Below are positions 7,122 through 15,741 of a DNA stretch of 64,000 nucleotides, in pieces. Origin of the DNA: Sphingobacterium mizutaii (GTDB lineage: Bacteria > Bacteroidota > Bacteroidia > Sphingobacteriales > Sphingobacteriaceae); assembly GCF_900187125.1 (NCBI RefSeq), contig NZ_LT906468.1, positions 1,550,001 through 1,614,000 of the forward strand, in the 5' to 3' direction. Each line of letters starts with the position of its first letter. Within the stretch, counting starts at the first letter, position 1. The translations under genes and the position numbers were made by a program. The notes beneath the pieces were generated by a model. That model was not told the DNA's origin and made no database searches. It was given only the letters and a program-made list of their open reading frames with translations.

Positions 7122-7418
7122 ACAACCATCCTTCCGAAGGAAGCCCGTTAGCACCCGGCTCATTTCCAGTGGCGGAAAAATGGATAGAATGCCGATGCCT
7201 GTGCGATGGGATTGGCCTTGGAATGCTTTCAATAGATTATTCCATTAAAGGGGATGATCTATGGAAAGATATTCCCGACAAAAAGGCATTCTATCCATGT
7301 GTGGGAGGCCGTGCGAAAAGCCACCTTAAATGGGCCGAAGCCGTTACGGATTCGAGTTGTTTTTGGTATCCGTGAGCTCCTTCGTCGGTTTTGGTTACTT
7401 TTGGGCTCCAAATGTAAC
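7122..7418. repeat. Structured dispersed element, copy A
   Basis: About 240 bp are homologous to 40690-40939. An outer 14-bp stem (7180-7193 with 7285-7298) encloses an 18-bp stem (7226-7243 with 7251-7268), and a GTTACTTTTGG hairpin (7394-7418) follows. Copy A and copy B differ by matched changes in both stems, so the structure itself appears to be conserved. Short ORFs through the element are a by-product. Confidence 0.75.
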
Positions 7419-7464
7419 GAAGAGTCTAAATTTTGTTTTTTTATTACCTTAATGACATTACTCT

Positions 7465-8319
7465 TTAGGCGTTCCATATAAATTCTTCGCTTCCTTCGTC
7501 ATCTATTTTTAAGCAATATAGCCCAGCAGCACCTTCCAGGTCATCCTGATGCGCCGAGCTGCTAATGAATAATTCATTCATTTCCGGCCCGCCAAAAGTA
7601 CAAGAAGTTGGGTTTTTGGAAGGTAAATTGATATAATCGATAATCTCTTTGCGGTTTAGATCAAATATGATGATTTGATTTCCGCCCCAATTTGCAATAT
7701 ACAGTTTCCTGCTTTTTGATAGGCACATTCCATCTAAGGACCCAATTCCTTCAAACTGAAAGATTAAGGTTTCATCTTCCAATTTTCCATCGCGATATTC
7801 GAATTGCCTTACAGAATTTAATTCCGAATCGATGAAATAGATTAAAGTACCTTCAAAGGCGATCCCATTTGAAATGATGACCCCATCCAATAAGGTCTTT
7901 GCATCCCCATCTTTGAGTTCATATAAAGAAGCATCAGGTAATAAAGGACCATTATCCCCATTGTTGAGGTTATTCATGCTTCCGATTAACCATGTTCCCC
8001 AAGGACTGACTGCCCCATCATTGTATCTGTAATTATTCCTATGCTCCGGTTGGCAGATCAACGTTTTGCTCGCTGTGCTCAATTCAAATTCATACAGGCC
8101 ACTCTCAAGGGAAATCAAGATTTTATCCAGATCAGCAGTCAATGCAACGCAGCTGATATACTCGTTGAAAATATGTTGCTCAAAACTTTGATCCTGGTAA
8201 TCATAGATGTACAGTTTTTTATCCAGTATATCTACAAAGAAAAGTTGTTGGGTTCGGTAATCCCAAAGAGGGCCTTCACCGAGCTTTAATCCTTCTTTAT
8301 AAATTCTCTTTAGTGCCAT
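7465..8319 (-). CDS. SMP-30/gluconolactonase-family lactonase
   Basis: A cytoplasmic beta-propeller hydrolase of 284 residues, near the usual size for the family. The first metal ligand is Glu15 in KLGEGPLWD. Later motifs include ISNGIAFE (Asn ligand) and GIGSLDGMCLS (Asp ligand/catalytic), then LYIANWGGNQI. SMP-30 proteins hydrolyse sugar lactones to aldonic acids. The divergent aldolase at 8432 suggests a non-phosphorylative sugar-acid pathway (lactonase, dehydratase, aldolase). The sugar is not identifiable here, and no sugar dehydrogenase is adjacent. Confidence 0.85.
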   Translation of the reverse strand: MALKRIYKEGLKLGEGPLWDYRTQQLFFVDILDKKLYIYDYQDQSFEQHIFNEYISCVALTADLDKILISLESGLYEFELSTASKTLICQPEHRNNYRYNDGAVSPWGTWLIGSMNNLNNGDNGPLLPDASLYELKDGDAKTLLDGVIISNGIAFEGTLIYFIDSELNSVRQFEYRDGKLEDETLIFQFEGIGSLDGMCLSKSRKLYIANWGGNQIIIFDLNRKEIIDYINLPSKNPTSCTFGGPEMNELFISSSAHQDDLEGAAGLYCLKIDDEGSEEFIWNA

Positions 8320-8411
8320 GCGTATAGGTTTGGGTTAAAGGCTCAAAATCATGGAATTCTTTAATTTTCTGTTTTGATTCCTTGGTCATTATCAGCAATA
8401 TAAGTTATTTT

Positions 8412-8430
8412 TAGGTTTAATTTAAACCTA
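8412..8430. promoter_or_regulatory. Perfect 19-bp palindrome abutting the aldolase start
   Basis: TAGGTTTAATTTAAACCTA has two 9-bp arms around one T and ends 1 bp before the ATG at 8432. It could be a repressor operator or an RNA hairpin that blocks initiation. The shared spacer with the divergent lactonase gene is only 112 bp. Confidence 0.5.
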
Positions 8431-8431
8431 C

Positions 8432-9184
8432 ATGAGATTTTTAGAGAAACTGGAAGCAGGACAGACGGTGGTGGGTCCATTTTCAAAGACTTCGGATCCC
8501 TCCATGATTGAAGCCATGGGATATGCCGGCTTTGACTTTATCATCATCGATCTGGAGCATGGTCCTAATAGCATATTGAATGCCCAAAACTTGGTAAGGG
8601 CAGCACAGATCACCGGGACCTTTCCCATCATCCGTGTTCCGGAAAATTCAGCTTCGGCTATAGGCAAAGCATTGGATATTGGAGCTTTGGGTGTTCAGGT
8701 GCCTCAGATCAGTAATGCAGAACAGGCCAAGCTAGCTGTTGAATACGCCAAGTTTGGCCCTATAGGGATGCGTGGGGTGTGCCGATTTGTCCGTGCAGCT
8801 GAGTTTTCCAATAAGGATAGGTTTGAATATTTTGCTGAAGCCAATCAGAATTACTTGATTTTGCAGCTGGAAGGAGAGGAGGCCATCAATAACATAGAGG
8901 CGATCATTGCAGTGGCGCATGTCAATATCATTTTCCTTGGTCCTTATGACCTTTCTCAAGCCTTAGGTGTACCCGGTCAAATCAACCATCCTGCTGTGAT
9001 TGAAAAAATTGAATATATCGTCAATCTTTGCAAAGCTAACTCCAAGAAAACTGGAATCTTCACGGATAATCTGGCCGATGCCAGAAGATGGAGGGAATTG
9101 GGCATAGATTATATTTCATATTCTGTTGATGTAGGAATAATACAAGAAGCTTCAAAGACTATTATTTCCGAAATCCTGAGATAG
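8432..9184 (+). CDS. HpcH/HpaI-family class II aldolase (2-keto-3-deoxy-sugar acid type)
   Basis: A 250-residue metal-dependent aldolase of the HpcH/HpaI/GarL/RhmA family. Key features are IIIDLEHGPNS with the catalytic His43, the conserved Arg in IIRVPE, GALGVQVPQI, GMRGVCR, the metal-binding Glu in LQLEGEEA, and FLGPYDLSQALG near the C-terminus. Enzymes of this family cleave 2-keto-3-deoxy sugar acids to pyruvate and an aldehyde. It is divergent from the SMP-30 lactonase, which fits a sugar-acid route. Substrate assignment (rhamnonate, fuconate, glucarate type) is not possible from sequence alone. Confidence 0.85.
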   Translation: MRFLEKLEAGQTVVGPFSKTSDPSMIEAMGYAGFDFIIIDLEHGPNSILNAQNLVRAAQITGTFPIIRVPENSASAIGKALDIGALGVQVPQISNAEQAKLAVEYAKFGPIGMRGVCRFVRAAEFSNKDRFEYFAEANQNYLILQLEGEEAINNIEAIIAVAHVNIIFLGPYDLSQALGVPGQINHPAVIEKIEYIVNLCKANSKKTGIFTDNLADARRWRELGIDYISYSVDVGIIQEASKTIISEILR

Positions 9185-9213
9185 ATTTTTCTGGAAGTTT
9201 TATTCGGGTTTCA

Positions 9214-9273
9214 CTTTGACCTTATTAGAGACATATTCGGAAAATTCGGAATGTGTCTCGAATAAGATCAAAG
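9214..9273. repeat. 60-bp palindromic repeat, copy 1
   Basis: Two 25-nt arms (from CTTTGACCTTATT to AATAAGATCAAAG) pair with only two mismatches and one G-U around a 10-nt loop. A homologous but less symmetrical copy is at 59811-59866. There is no T-run, so it is not a standard terminator. Confidence 0.65.
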
Positions 9274-9359
9274 CAAATCTCCACTAATACTGAAAAATGA
9301 TCTAGGACAGGGACAGGTTTAAACTTATGTTTTTACTGTTAACGAATTGTAAATTCCTT

Positions 9360-9377
9360 AATATGTATAAACATATT
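9360..9377. promoter_or_regulatory. Palindrome AATATGT-ATAA-ACATATT
   Basis: A perfect 7-bp inverted repeat before the mannose-glycan operon, 13 bp ahead of a second box. It resembles the AT-rich half sites bound by HutC-type GntR proteins and may be a secondary operator. Confidence 0.4.
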
Positions 9378-9389
9378 GATATTTTTCTT

Positions 9390-9406
9390 TGATATGTAGG
9401 TACAAT
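9390..9406. promoter_or_regulatory. Candidate GntR box before the isomerase gene
   Basis: TGATATGTAGGTACAA matches TGATATGTATATACAA at 19451-19466 (before the GntR gene) at 14 of 16 positions; the core TGTAnnTACA is palindromic. It lies just upstream of TAATATTG (9411-9418), a -7-like sequence, so binding could block the operon promoter. Confidence 0.55.
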
Positions 9407-9465
9407 GTATTAATATTGTGTTGTAAACCAATTGAAAATAAAAAATTTTTAGATCGCAATAAAAT

Positions 9466-11259
9466 ATGTTGGAAGATTTGTCAACCATGGAAAGCACTAA
9501 AATAATACGTGGGACCAAACAACCTGAGATGCCTGCAATTCTTTCAGGTGATTTAAAGGCTGGATATAGCATTTATCCTTCTTTTTCCATTGCAGAGGGA
9601 TTGATTTCTTCTGGTTATTCATCATTAGCAGATTGGATGGTATCTATAAAGACAGTTTGTGTAGATGGTTATGTGGCGGTGGATTGGGATGGCATCAAGG
9701 CTTCCCTAGAAAAGGAATTTGCCGAGCGATCCATTCGTGTCAATTGGATCTATACGAAGGATTTCTTGAAGCCTGAAGCTGAGCTTGATAAAATGGTCGA
9801 ACCGTTTATGGGAACCGATGACTCGGTGTGGGGAAAGGTCTGTGACCTTAGTCTAGGAGATTTCTTTTTGTTGGGTGATCTAAAAAACCTAGAAGCCAAT
9901 ACGGAATTTGATCTCAATATTGTTTGGGGCATAGGTGCCAGTTTTGTTTCTTCCTTTGATTCCATCGCATATTTTGATATTCCAAAGAATGAACTTCTGT
10001 TTCGAGTAAGGGGCAAGTCTGCCTTTAATATCGGCTCAAACACGAGGTTCAATATGAAAAATACCTACAAGCGTCTGTACTTTGTAGATTGGATCGTGCT
10101 GAATGCTTATAAAAAAGAAATCCTGCCCAGGATTGATCTTTTTGCGGATACCCAGTGGTTGGATACCTTAAATTGGATCAAAGCTGAGGATTTGAGAAAT
10201 TCCTTAACAGCTATGAGCAAAACGGTATTTAGACCAAGACCATGGTTTGATCCTGGTGTTTGGGGTGGACAATGGATGAAAGAACGTTTTCATGAATTGG
10301 CACAAGATGAGGTAAATTATGCATGGTCATTTGAGATTATTGCTCCTGAAAATGGTTTGGTACTGGAAAGTTCGGGCAAGTTGTTGGAAATCAGTTTCGA
10401 TACCCTCATGTTCCAAGAGTCCAAGAATATATTAGGATCGGGTCATCAGCAATTTGGCGATTATTTCCCGATCCGCTTTGACTTTCTGGATACTTTTGAT
10501 GGCGGTAACCTTTCTGTTCAATGCCATCCCGCATTGGATTATATACAAGAAAATTTTGGCGAGCAGTTTACCCAAGATGAGACCTATTATATCATGGATT
10601 GCAAAGATAATGCAAAGGTGTACTTAGGATTTCAAGAAGGGATTGAGCCCAATAGTTTTCGGAAAGCCTTGGAGCAAAGTGTAGCCGAAGAAAAGGAGTT
10701 GGACGTCCCGCAATATGTTCAAGAGTTTGATTCAGAGAAACATAAGCTATATCTTATTCCAAATCAAACCGTGCATAGCGCTGGTAAGAACAATCTGGTT
10801 CTTGAAATATCAGCTACACCCTATATCTATACCTTTAAGATGTATGATTGGCTCCAACGCGATAAAGAAGGTAAACCTAGGCCTATCAATATAGAACATG
10901 GCTTCAAAAACCTTGATTTTTCAAGGCAAGGCGAAAAGGTGGAGCAGGATCATATCTCCAAACCTTATGTTTCGGAGGAAAGAGATGGCGCAAAGATCAT
11001 TCAATATCCTACGCATCCTGTGCACTATTATGAGATCCAAAGATTAGATTTTCAGGATCAAATCCAAGTAAAGACGGAAAATAAGGTGCATGTATTGATG
11101 CTGGTTGAAGGAAGTTCCATCGAGCTGGAAGATAGACAGGGAAATAAGCAAATTTTCCATTATGCTGAAACCTTCATTGTACCGGCCTCCGCAGAAAGCT
11201 ATAAGATCAAGAATTTAGGAAATGAAGAAGCAAAGGTGATTCTATCTTTCCTGAAATAG
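9466..11259 (+). CDS. Class I mannose-6-phosphate isomerase-like protein
   Basis: A 597-residue cytoplasmic protein, about twice the size of a minimal phosphomannose isomerase. The C-terminal part from about residue 250 is a cupin-type PMI: it has FRPRPWFDPGVWGGQWM, the metal-site motif SVQCHP (Gln352, His354), Glu372 in DETYYIMD, and VHSAGKNNLVLEIS with His437. The first 240 residues resemble the kinase-like N-terminal domain of long Bacteroidota isomerases, but I see no P-loop. It would convert mannose (or its phosphate) to fructose (phosphate) for glycolysis. It is the first gene of an operon with GH92 mannosidases; the next gene starts 26 bp later. Confidence 0.8.
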   Translation: MLEDLSTMESTKIIRGTKQPEMPAILSGDLKAGYSIYPSFSIAEGLISSGYSSLADWMVSIKTVCVDGYVAVDWDGIKASLEKEFAERSIRVNWIYTKDFLKPEAELDKMVEPFMGTDDSVWGKVCDLSLGDFFLLGDLKNLEANTEFDLNIVWGIGASFVSSFDSIAYFDIPKNELLFRVRGKSAFNIGSNTRFNMKNTYKRLYFVDWIVLNAYKKEILPRIDLFADTQWLDTLNWIKAEDLRNSLTAMSKTVFRPRPWFDPGVWGGQWMKERFHELAQDEVNYAWSFEIIAPENGLVLESSGKLLEISFDTLMFQESKNILGSGHQQFGDYFPIRFDFLDTFDGGNLSVQCHPALDYIQENFGEQFTQDETYYIMDCKDNAKVYLGFQEGIEPNSFRKALEQSVAEEKELDVPQYVQEFDSEKHKLYLIPNQTVHSAGKNNLVLEISATPYIYTFKMYDWLQRDKEGKPRPINIEHGFKNLDFSRQGEKVEQDHISKPYVSEERDGAKIIQYPTHPVHYYEIQRLDFQDQIQVKTENKVHVLMLVEGSSIELEDRQGNKQIFHYAETFIVPASAESYKIKNLGNEEAKVILSFLK

Positions 11260-11285
11260 TCAAATCAATAACCAATACCAAAATC

Positions 11286-14200
11286 ATGGATATGCAATTT
11301 TATCGAAAGATGTTTTTTTCTACTGCTCTGTTACTAGCCTCAGCAACGGGTTTGTTAGCCCAAGAGGCAGCGATTTGGGAATTAGGAAAAGCAGATCAAT
11401 CGAGTCAGGAATTTGCTTTAAGTCCGCAAGGATTCAAGGACTTTTTAGGGCATGATTTTGGCTATGAAGATAATTTTTTCGTGGTTGGACAAAGTGTGCT
11501 CAACCAAGATTTCCCTTATGTCTTGCCAGGTCCAGCTAATGGATGGGGTGGAACAGGAGGGACTTCCGGAATCCGGACCCATTTTTTGAACATCTTTTAT
11601 CAATTGAATGCCATTGATTTGCAGGAAAAGTATGTCTTGGAATTGGATTTCGTTAATTCAGAAAGCAAAGCAAAACCCACTGTGCAAGTGGCTGTTAACG
11701 GGGTTCTATTCAATTATGAACTCAAGAATGGAACTGGAGAAAGCAATCCTGTTGCTGGACAATTGGGAGCCGAAAAAATCAGGATCGATATAAAGCCTGA
11801 GATCTTGAAAAATGGCTTCAACCAAGTGAGCATAACCAGTTTAAAGGGCGGTTGGGTTGAATTTGATTCTTTTAGGTTATTAGGGCCTTCGAAGACCAAA
11901 CTGCTGTCTGATTACAGTACCGTAATCAAAGATATCCAAGTCTCTGATTTTGAATTTGAAAATAAGAAAGAGAGGGTCCAAAACTTATTGGTAGAGGTTC
12001 TACGGTTAAAGGACAATCAAACAGTTAAGGTTGTGGTTGATGGCAAAACTGCCTATCAGAAGTCCATGGACCAAGGATTGTCCAAGTTGGAAATCCCATT
12101 GGCGGCAGTAAAAAAAGATAAGGCGAGTAGTGTTGAAGTATTTGTCAACGATAAACTGCTCAGCAAGGAAAAGATCGTAAGGAGTCCGAAACCATTAGGT
12201 TCGGTTTCAAATTATGTCAATACCATGATTGGTGCCTCCCATTCCCGATGGATGATTGCACCGGGTCCTTGGATGCCTTTCAGTATGGTGAAATTAAGTC
12301 CTGATAACCAGAATGTAGGTTGGCAGGCAGGTTATGAACCTTCCGTTGAATCGATAGGGATGTTCAGCCATATCCATGAATGGACCATGGCAGGCTTAGG
12401 TACCTTTCCGACCGCCGGACCATTACAGATCCAGGTTGGGGATCAATATAACCCTGATTCAGGTTATCGATCAAGGATTGATAAAACAAAGGAAAAAGCT
12501 CCCTTGGGATCTTATCATGTGAAATTGACAGACCACAATATCGACGTAGATCTTACGCAGACAACCAGAGCCAGCTTCCAACGATATACCTTTAACCAAA
12601 CGGATAAAGGGCGAGTCATGATTGACTTGAAGGTCAATGGAGAATATCCTTATACCATTAAGGATTATCAATTAAAGAAGGTTTCAGACTATAAAATTAT
12701 AGGCTATTCGGATCAATTGTCTGAGAATGTCTGGTCTACGGATGCGAAACAGGATTATAAGGTCCATTTTGTCATCGAGTTTGATCAGCCCATTGTGGAT
12801 TTTGGAACTTGGGAATCCGATCGCATCCAAAAAGGGCAGAATGCCGCTGGAAAAGAGGTCCAAGAAGCTGGGATGTATGTAGAGTTTGATGTCCGCCAAG
12901 AAAAGACGGTGCAAGTAAGGACTGGGATATCTTATGTGAGTATTGAAAATGCCCAAGAAAATCTGGATAAGGAAATCTCAGCACCCTTTGGATGGTCTTT
13001 TGAACAGGTTAGGGAAAATCAATTAAAAACCTGGAATACTTTACTGGAGAGGCTCAAGGTGAAATCGGATGATTACTTTGAAAAGGAAAAGTTCTATAGC
13101 AATATGTATAGATCCTTAAGCCGAAATACCTTTAGTGATATCAATGGAGAATGGCGCGATTCTCAGGAACGGGTACGTCAATTCAGCGATCCGCAGGATT
13201 TGGCTTTGGGATGTGATGCTTTTTGGAATACCTTCTGGAATCTGAATCAGTTTTGGAATCTGGTAACGCCAGAATGGAGCAACAAATGGGTTAAATCGCA
13301 ACTGGCTATGTATGATGCTGATGGTTGGTTGGCTAAAGGACCGGCAGGTATGGAATATATACCCGTGATGGTTGCTGAGCATGAGATTCCATTAATTGTT
13401 TCAGCTTATCAAATGGGGATCCGCGATTATGATGTAGATAAAGCATTTGAAGCGGTCAAGAAAATGCAGACTACGCTACCTTCGAAATTTGCAGGTGGAT
13501 TTGCTGGAAACAGAGACCTTGAGGTTTATCTAAAATATAAATATGTGCCTTCAGATTTGGGAAGGTTCTCTAATACCTTGGAATATAGTTTTGATGATTG
13601 GACCGTTGGTCAGTTTGCCAAATCATTAGGCCAAGAAAAGGATTATAATTATTTCAATGATCGTGGGAATTGGTGGAAAAATGCCATTGATGTGGAAAGT
13701 GGCTATGCCCGGATGAAAGATTCAAAAGGGGAATGGCTAAAGGATTTCGACCCATTCAAGTCGGGAGCAAACCATCATTATGTAGAAGGGAATGCTTGGC
13801 AATTGACATTTTTTGTTCCGCAGGATATCCCGGGACTAGCCCATTGGATTGGGTCGGATGTGTTTTCAAAACGTTTGGAATGGGGATTTGATGAAAGCGT
13901 AAAATGGCGATATAATGGACCTAATGATCAATATTGGGATTACCCCGTTGTTCAAGGAAATCAGCAATCGATGCATTTTGCATATTTATTCAATTATTTG
14001 GACAAACCTTGGTTGACGCAGAAATGGAGCCGTTCGATAGCGGAACGATATTATGGACGTGGAATATCGAATGCTTATTTGGGTGATGAAGACCAAGGGC
14101 AAATGAGTGCATGGTATGTGATGACAGCCATAGGATTGTTCCAGATGGATGGAGGGACCAGAAGCCAACCGGTCTATGAAATTGGAAGCCCGATGTTTGA

Positions 14201-14420
14201 GGAGGTGCAGATAGACCTTGCCGAACAGTTTGGCAGGGGCAAACGATTTGTAATCAAGGCTAAAAACAACAGTAAAAAGAATGTATACATTCAAAATGCT
14301 ACCCTAAACGGAAAAAAATTAGAAACCTTTTATTTCAATGCTGAGGAGTTGTTGAAGGGAGGCGAATTGATTTTAGAAATGGGAGCAGAACCGAATAAAA
14401 ATTGGGGAGTATCGAAATAA
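11286..14420 (+). CDS. Secreted GH92 alpha-mannosidase with N-terminal beta-sandwich domain
   Basis: A 1044-residue exported glycosidase with a signal peptide ending near LLAQEA. Residues about 30-200 resemble the carbohydrate-binding beta-sandwich of rhamnogalacturonan lyases (ANGWGGTGGTSGIRTHFL ... GGWVEFDSFRLLGP). The GH92 module follows from about residue 305 (SNYVNTMIGASHSRW, GMFSHIHEWTMAG). In the catalytic (alpha/alpha)6 domain are EGNAWQL (candidate acid Glu834) and GDEDQGQMSAWY (933-944), the family motif for the base, with Asp instead of the usual Asn at its second position. GH92 enzymes are calcium-dependent exo-alpha-mannosidases acting on N-glycans and mannans. The added domain and altered motif suggest a non-canonical substrate. 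Confidence 0.85.
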   Translation: MDMQFYRKMFFSTALLLASATGLLAQEAAIWELGKADQSSQEFALSPQGFKDFLGHDFGYEDNFFVVGQSVLNQDFPYVLPGPANGWGGTGGTSGIRTHFLNIFYQLNAIDLQEKYVLELDFVNSESKAKPTVQVAVNGVLFNYELKNGTGESNPVAGQLGAEKIRIDIKPEILKNGFNQVSITSLKGGWVEFDSFRLLGPSKTKLLSDYSTVIKDIQVSDFEFENKKERVQNLLVEVLRLKDNQTVKVVVDGKTAYQKSMDQGLSKLEIPLAAVKKDKASSVEVFVNDKLLSKEKIVRSPKPLGSVSNYVNTMIGASHSRWMIAPGPWMPFSMVKLSPDNQNVGWQAGYEPSVESIGMFSHIHEWTMAGLGTFPTAGPLQIQVGDQYNPDSGYRSRIDKTKEKAPLGSYHVKLTDHNIDVDLTQTTRASFQRYTFNQTDKGRVMIDLKVNGEYPYTIKDYQLKKVSDYKIIGYSDQLSENVWSTDAKQDYKVHFVIEFDQPIVDFGTWESDRIQKGQNAAGKEVQEAGMYVEFDVRQEKTVQVRTGISYVSIENAQENLDKEISAPFGWSFEQVRENQLKTWNTLLERLKVKSDDYFEKEKFYSNMYRSLSRNTFSDINGEWRDSQERVRQFSDPQDLALGCDAFWNTFWNLNQFWNLVTPEWSNKWVKSQLAMYDADGWLAKGPAGMEYIPVMVAEHEIPLIVSAYQMGIRDYDVDKAFEAVKKMQTTLPSKFAGGFAGNRDLEVYLKYKYVPSDLGRFSNTLEYSFDDWTVGQFAKSLGQEKDYNYFNDRGNWWKNAIDVESGYARMKDSKGEWLKDFDPFKSGANHHYVEGNAWQLTFFVPQDIPGLAHWIGSDVFSKRLEWGFDESVKWRYNGPNDQYWDYPVVQGNQQSMHFAYLFNYLDKPWLTQKWSRSIAERYYGRGISNAYLGDEDQGQMSAWYVMTAIGLFQMDGGTRSQPVYEIGSPMFEEVQIDLAEQFGRGKRFVIKAKNNSKKNVYIQNATLNGKKLETFYFNAEELLKGGELILEMGAEPNKNWGVSK

Positions 14421-14444
14421 CAATTATAAACTAAACTCCGACAT

Positions 14445-15740
14445 GTGAATATTTCCAGCAAGCAATTGGCCTTTGTGGCCATAATAGCCTCATTAGGAGG
14501 TTTTATTTTCGGATTTGATATGGCTGTGGTATCTGGGGTGTTGCCCTTGGTAAAAATGCAGTTTAGCTTAGACAGTTTTTTGGAAGGCTGGTTTGTGTCA
14601 TCAGCACTTTTAGGCTGTATCATCGGTGTTATGATATCCGGTCATCTTTCGGATAAATATGGCCGTAAAAGCAGTATGCAATTTGCCGCAATCATCTTTG
14701 TCATTGCCACATTTGCCTGTATTTTTTTAGAATCCTTTTCCTTGATTATTTTGACCAGGATCTTTACCGGCATTGGGATCGGTATTGCTTCCAATGTGGT
14801 GCCTCTTTACCTTTCGGAAATAGCTCCGATCAAAGATCGTGGAAAGTTGGTTACCTTTTACCAATTGGCATTGACCTTTGGTATCGTGCTGGCTTATGTA
14901 TCCAATGCTCTGATCATCAAGGATCAGGATGTATTGGCGCAATTCTCCAATCACTCCTTCTTCCAATATGTGTTTGTAGAAGAGGAATGGCGAGCAATGA
15001 TCGGAATGTCCTTGATTCCATCCTTGGCTTTTTTTATCGGTTTGATGTTTGTGCCAGAAAGTCCGAGCTGGTCGAAAAATATGGATGGGATGGCCAATTC
15101 AGGATATTCCGAAGTTTGGAAACCGATCTATAGAAAAGCCCTGATCATTGGTTTGTTTTTGCCCATTTTTTCGCAGTTCTGCGGAATCAATGTAATTATC
15201 TATTATGGTCCTACCATACTGAAGACCTTAGGTTTCAGCTTGGATAATTCCCTTTATGGGCAGATTATCATTGGGGTAGCCAATATGTTGTTTACGCTGA
15301 TTGCCATTTGGAAGGTGGATAGTTTGGGGAGAAGACCTTTGTACCTGATCGGGACCATGGGTGGAGCAATATCCCTATTTCTGACCAGTGTGTTGTTCTA
15401 TTTAGATCTAGCAGACAGTTGGCTATTGGTAATTTCTGTTATCTGCTTCTTGGCATTCTTTGCATTCTCCATCGGTCCATTGAAATTTGTGGTGGCATCC
15501 GAGATCTTTCCAGCGCATATACGCGCCAAGGCTATGGGTTTAAGTATTCTGGCGATGTGGGTATCCGATTTTCTGATGGGACAGATCACGCCATTCCTAT
15601 TGGACGATATTGGCGTGGCAGGGACATTTATCCTCTTGGGATTGGTTTGCCTGATAGGATTTGTATTTGTCCTTAAATATCTTCCTGAAACTAAAGGAAA
15701 GAGCAGTGAAGAAATCCAACAACTATTAAATCAAAATTAA
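14445..15740 (+). CDS. MFS sugar porter
   Basis: A 431-residue inner-membrane transporter of the sugar porter family with twelve predicted helices. It starts at GTG; the overlapping ATG two bases earlier leads directly to a stop. Diagnostic motifs are GGFIFGFDMAVVSG at the N-terminus, the loop motif GHLSDKYGRKSS, PESPSW before the central loop, QFCGINVIIYYGP in helix 7 and LPETKGKS at the C-terminus. The family moves hexoses or pentoses by proton symport. The gene is sandwiched between two GH92 genes (24 bp and 1 bp gaps), so mannose or a mannose derivative is the likely cargo. Confidence 0.88.
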   Translation: MNISSKQLAFVAIIASLGGFIFGFDMAVVSGVLPLVKMQFSLDSFLEGWFVSSALLGCIIGVMISGHLSDKYGRKSSMQFAAIIFVIATFACIFLESFSLIILTRIFTGIGIGIASNVVPLYLSEIAPIKDRGKLVTFYQLALTFGIVLAYVSNALIIKDQDVLAQFSNHSFFQYVFVEEEWRAMIGMSLIPSLAFFIGLMFVPESPSWSKNMDGMANSGYSEVWKPIYRKALIIGLFLPIFSQFCGINVIIYYGPTILKTLGFSLDNSLYGQIIIGVANMLFTLIAIWKVDSLGRRPLYLIGTMGGAISLFLTSVLFYLDLADSWLLVISVICFLAFFAFSIGPLKFVVASEIFPAHIRAKAMGLSILAMWVSDFLMGQITPFLLDDIGVAGTFILLGLVCLIGFVFVLKYLPETKGKSSEEIQQLLNQN

Positions 15741-15741
15741 G

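Larger units (their letters stand above)
6502..7464. other. 963-bp gene-free repeat island (copy A)
   Basis: This junction between two convergent genes contains no believable gene. From left to right it holds two terminator-like hairpins, a short TGCCCT/AGGGCA palindrome (about 6775-6792), a segment with a CTCTATC/GATAGAG hairpin, a pair of ACCC...GGGT hairpins (7039-7110), a large structured element (about 7122-7390) and a terminal GTTACTTTTGG hairpin. Most modules recur in the islands at 40502 and 51370. Confidence 0.7.

Noticed and set aside
7169..7375. Short ORF conserved with 40736-40954 (begins MAEKW)
   Set aside because: The similarity follows from the structured repeat; changes follow base pairing in the stems rather than codon positions, and the ORFs diverge at the C-terminus.
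6502..7464. Remnant insertion sequence
   Set aside because: No transposase fragment, terminal inverted repeats or target duplications are visible; the modules look like small palindromic repeats.
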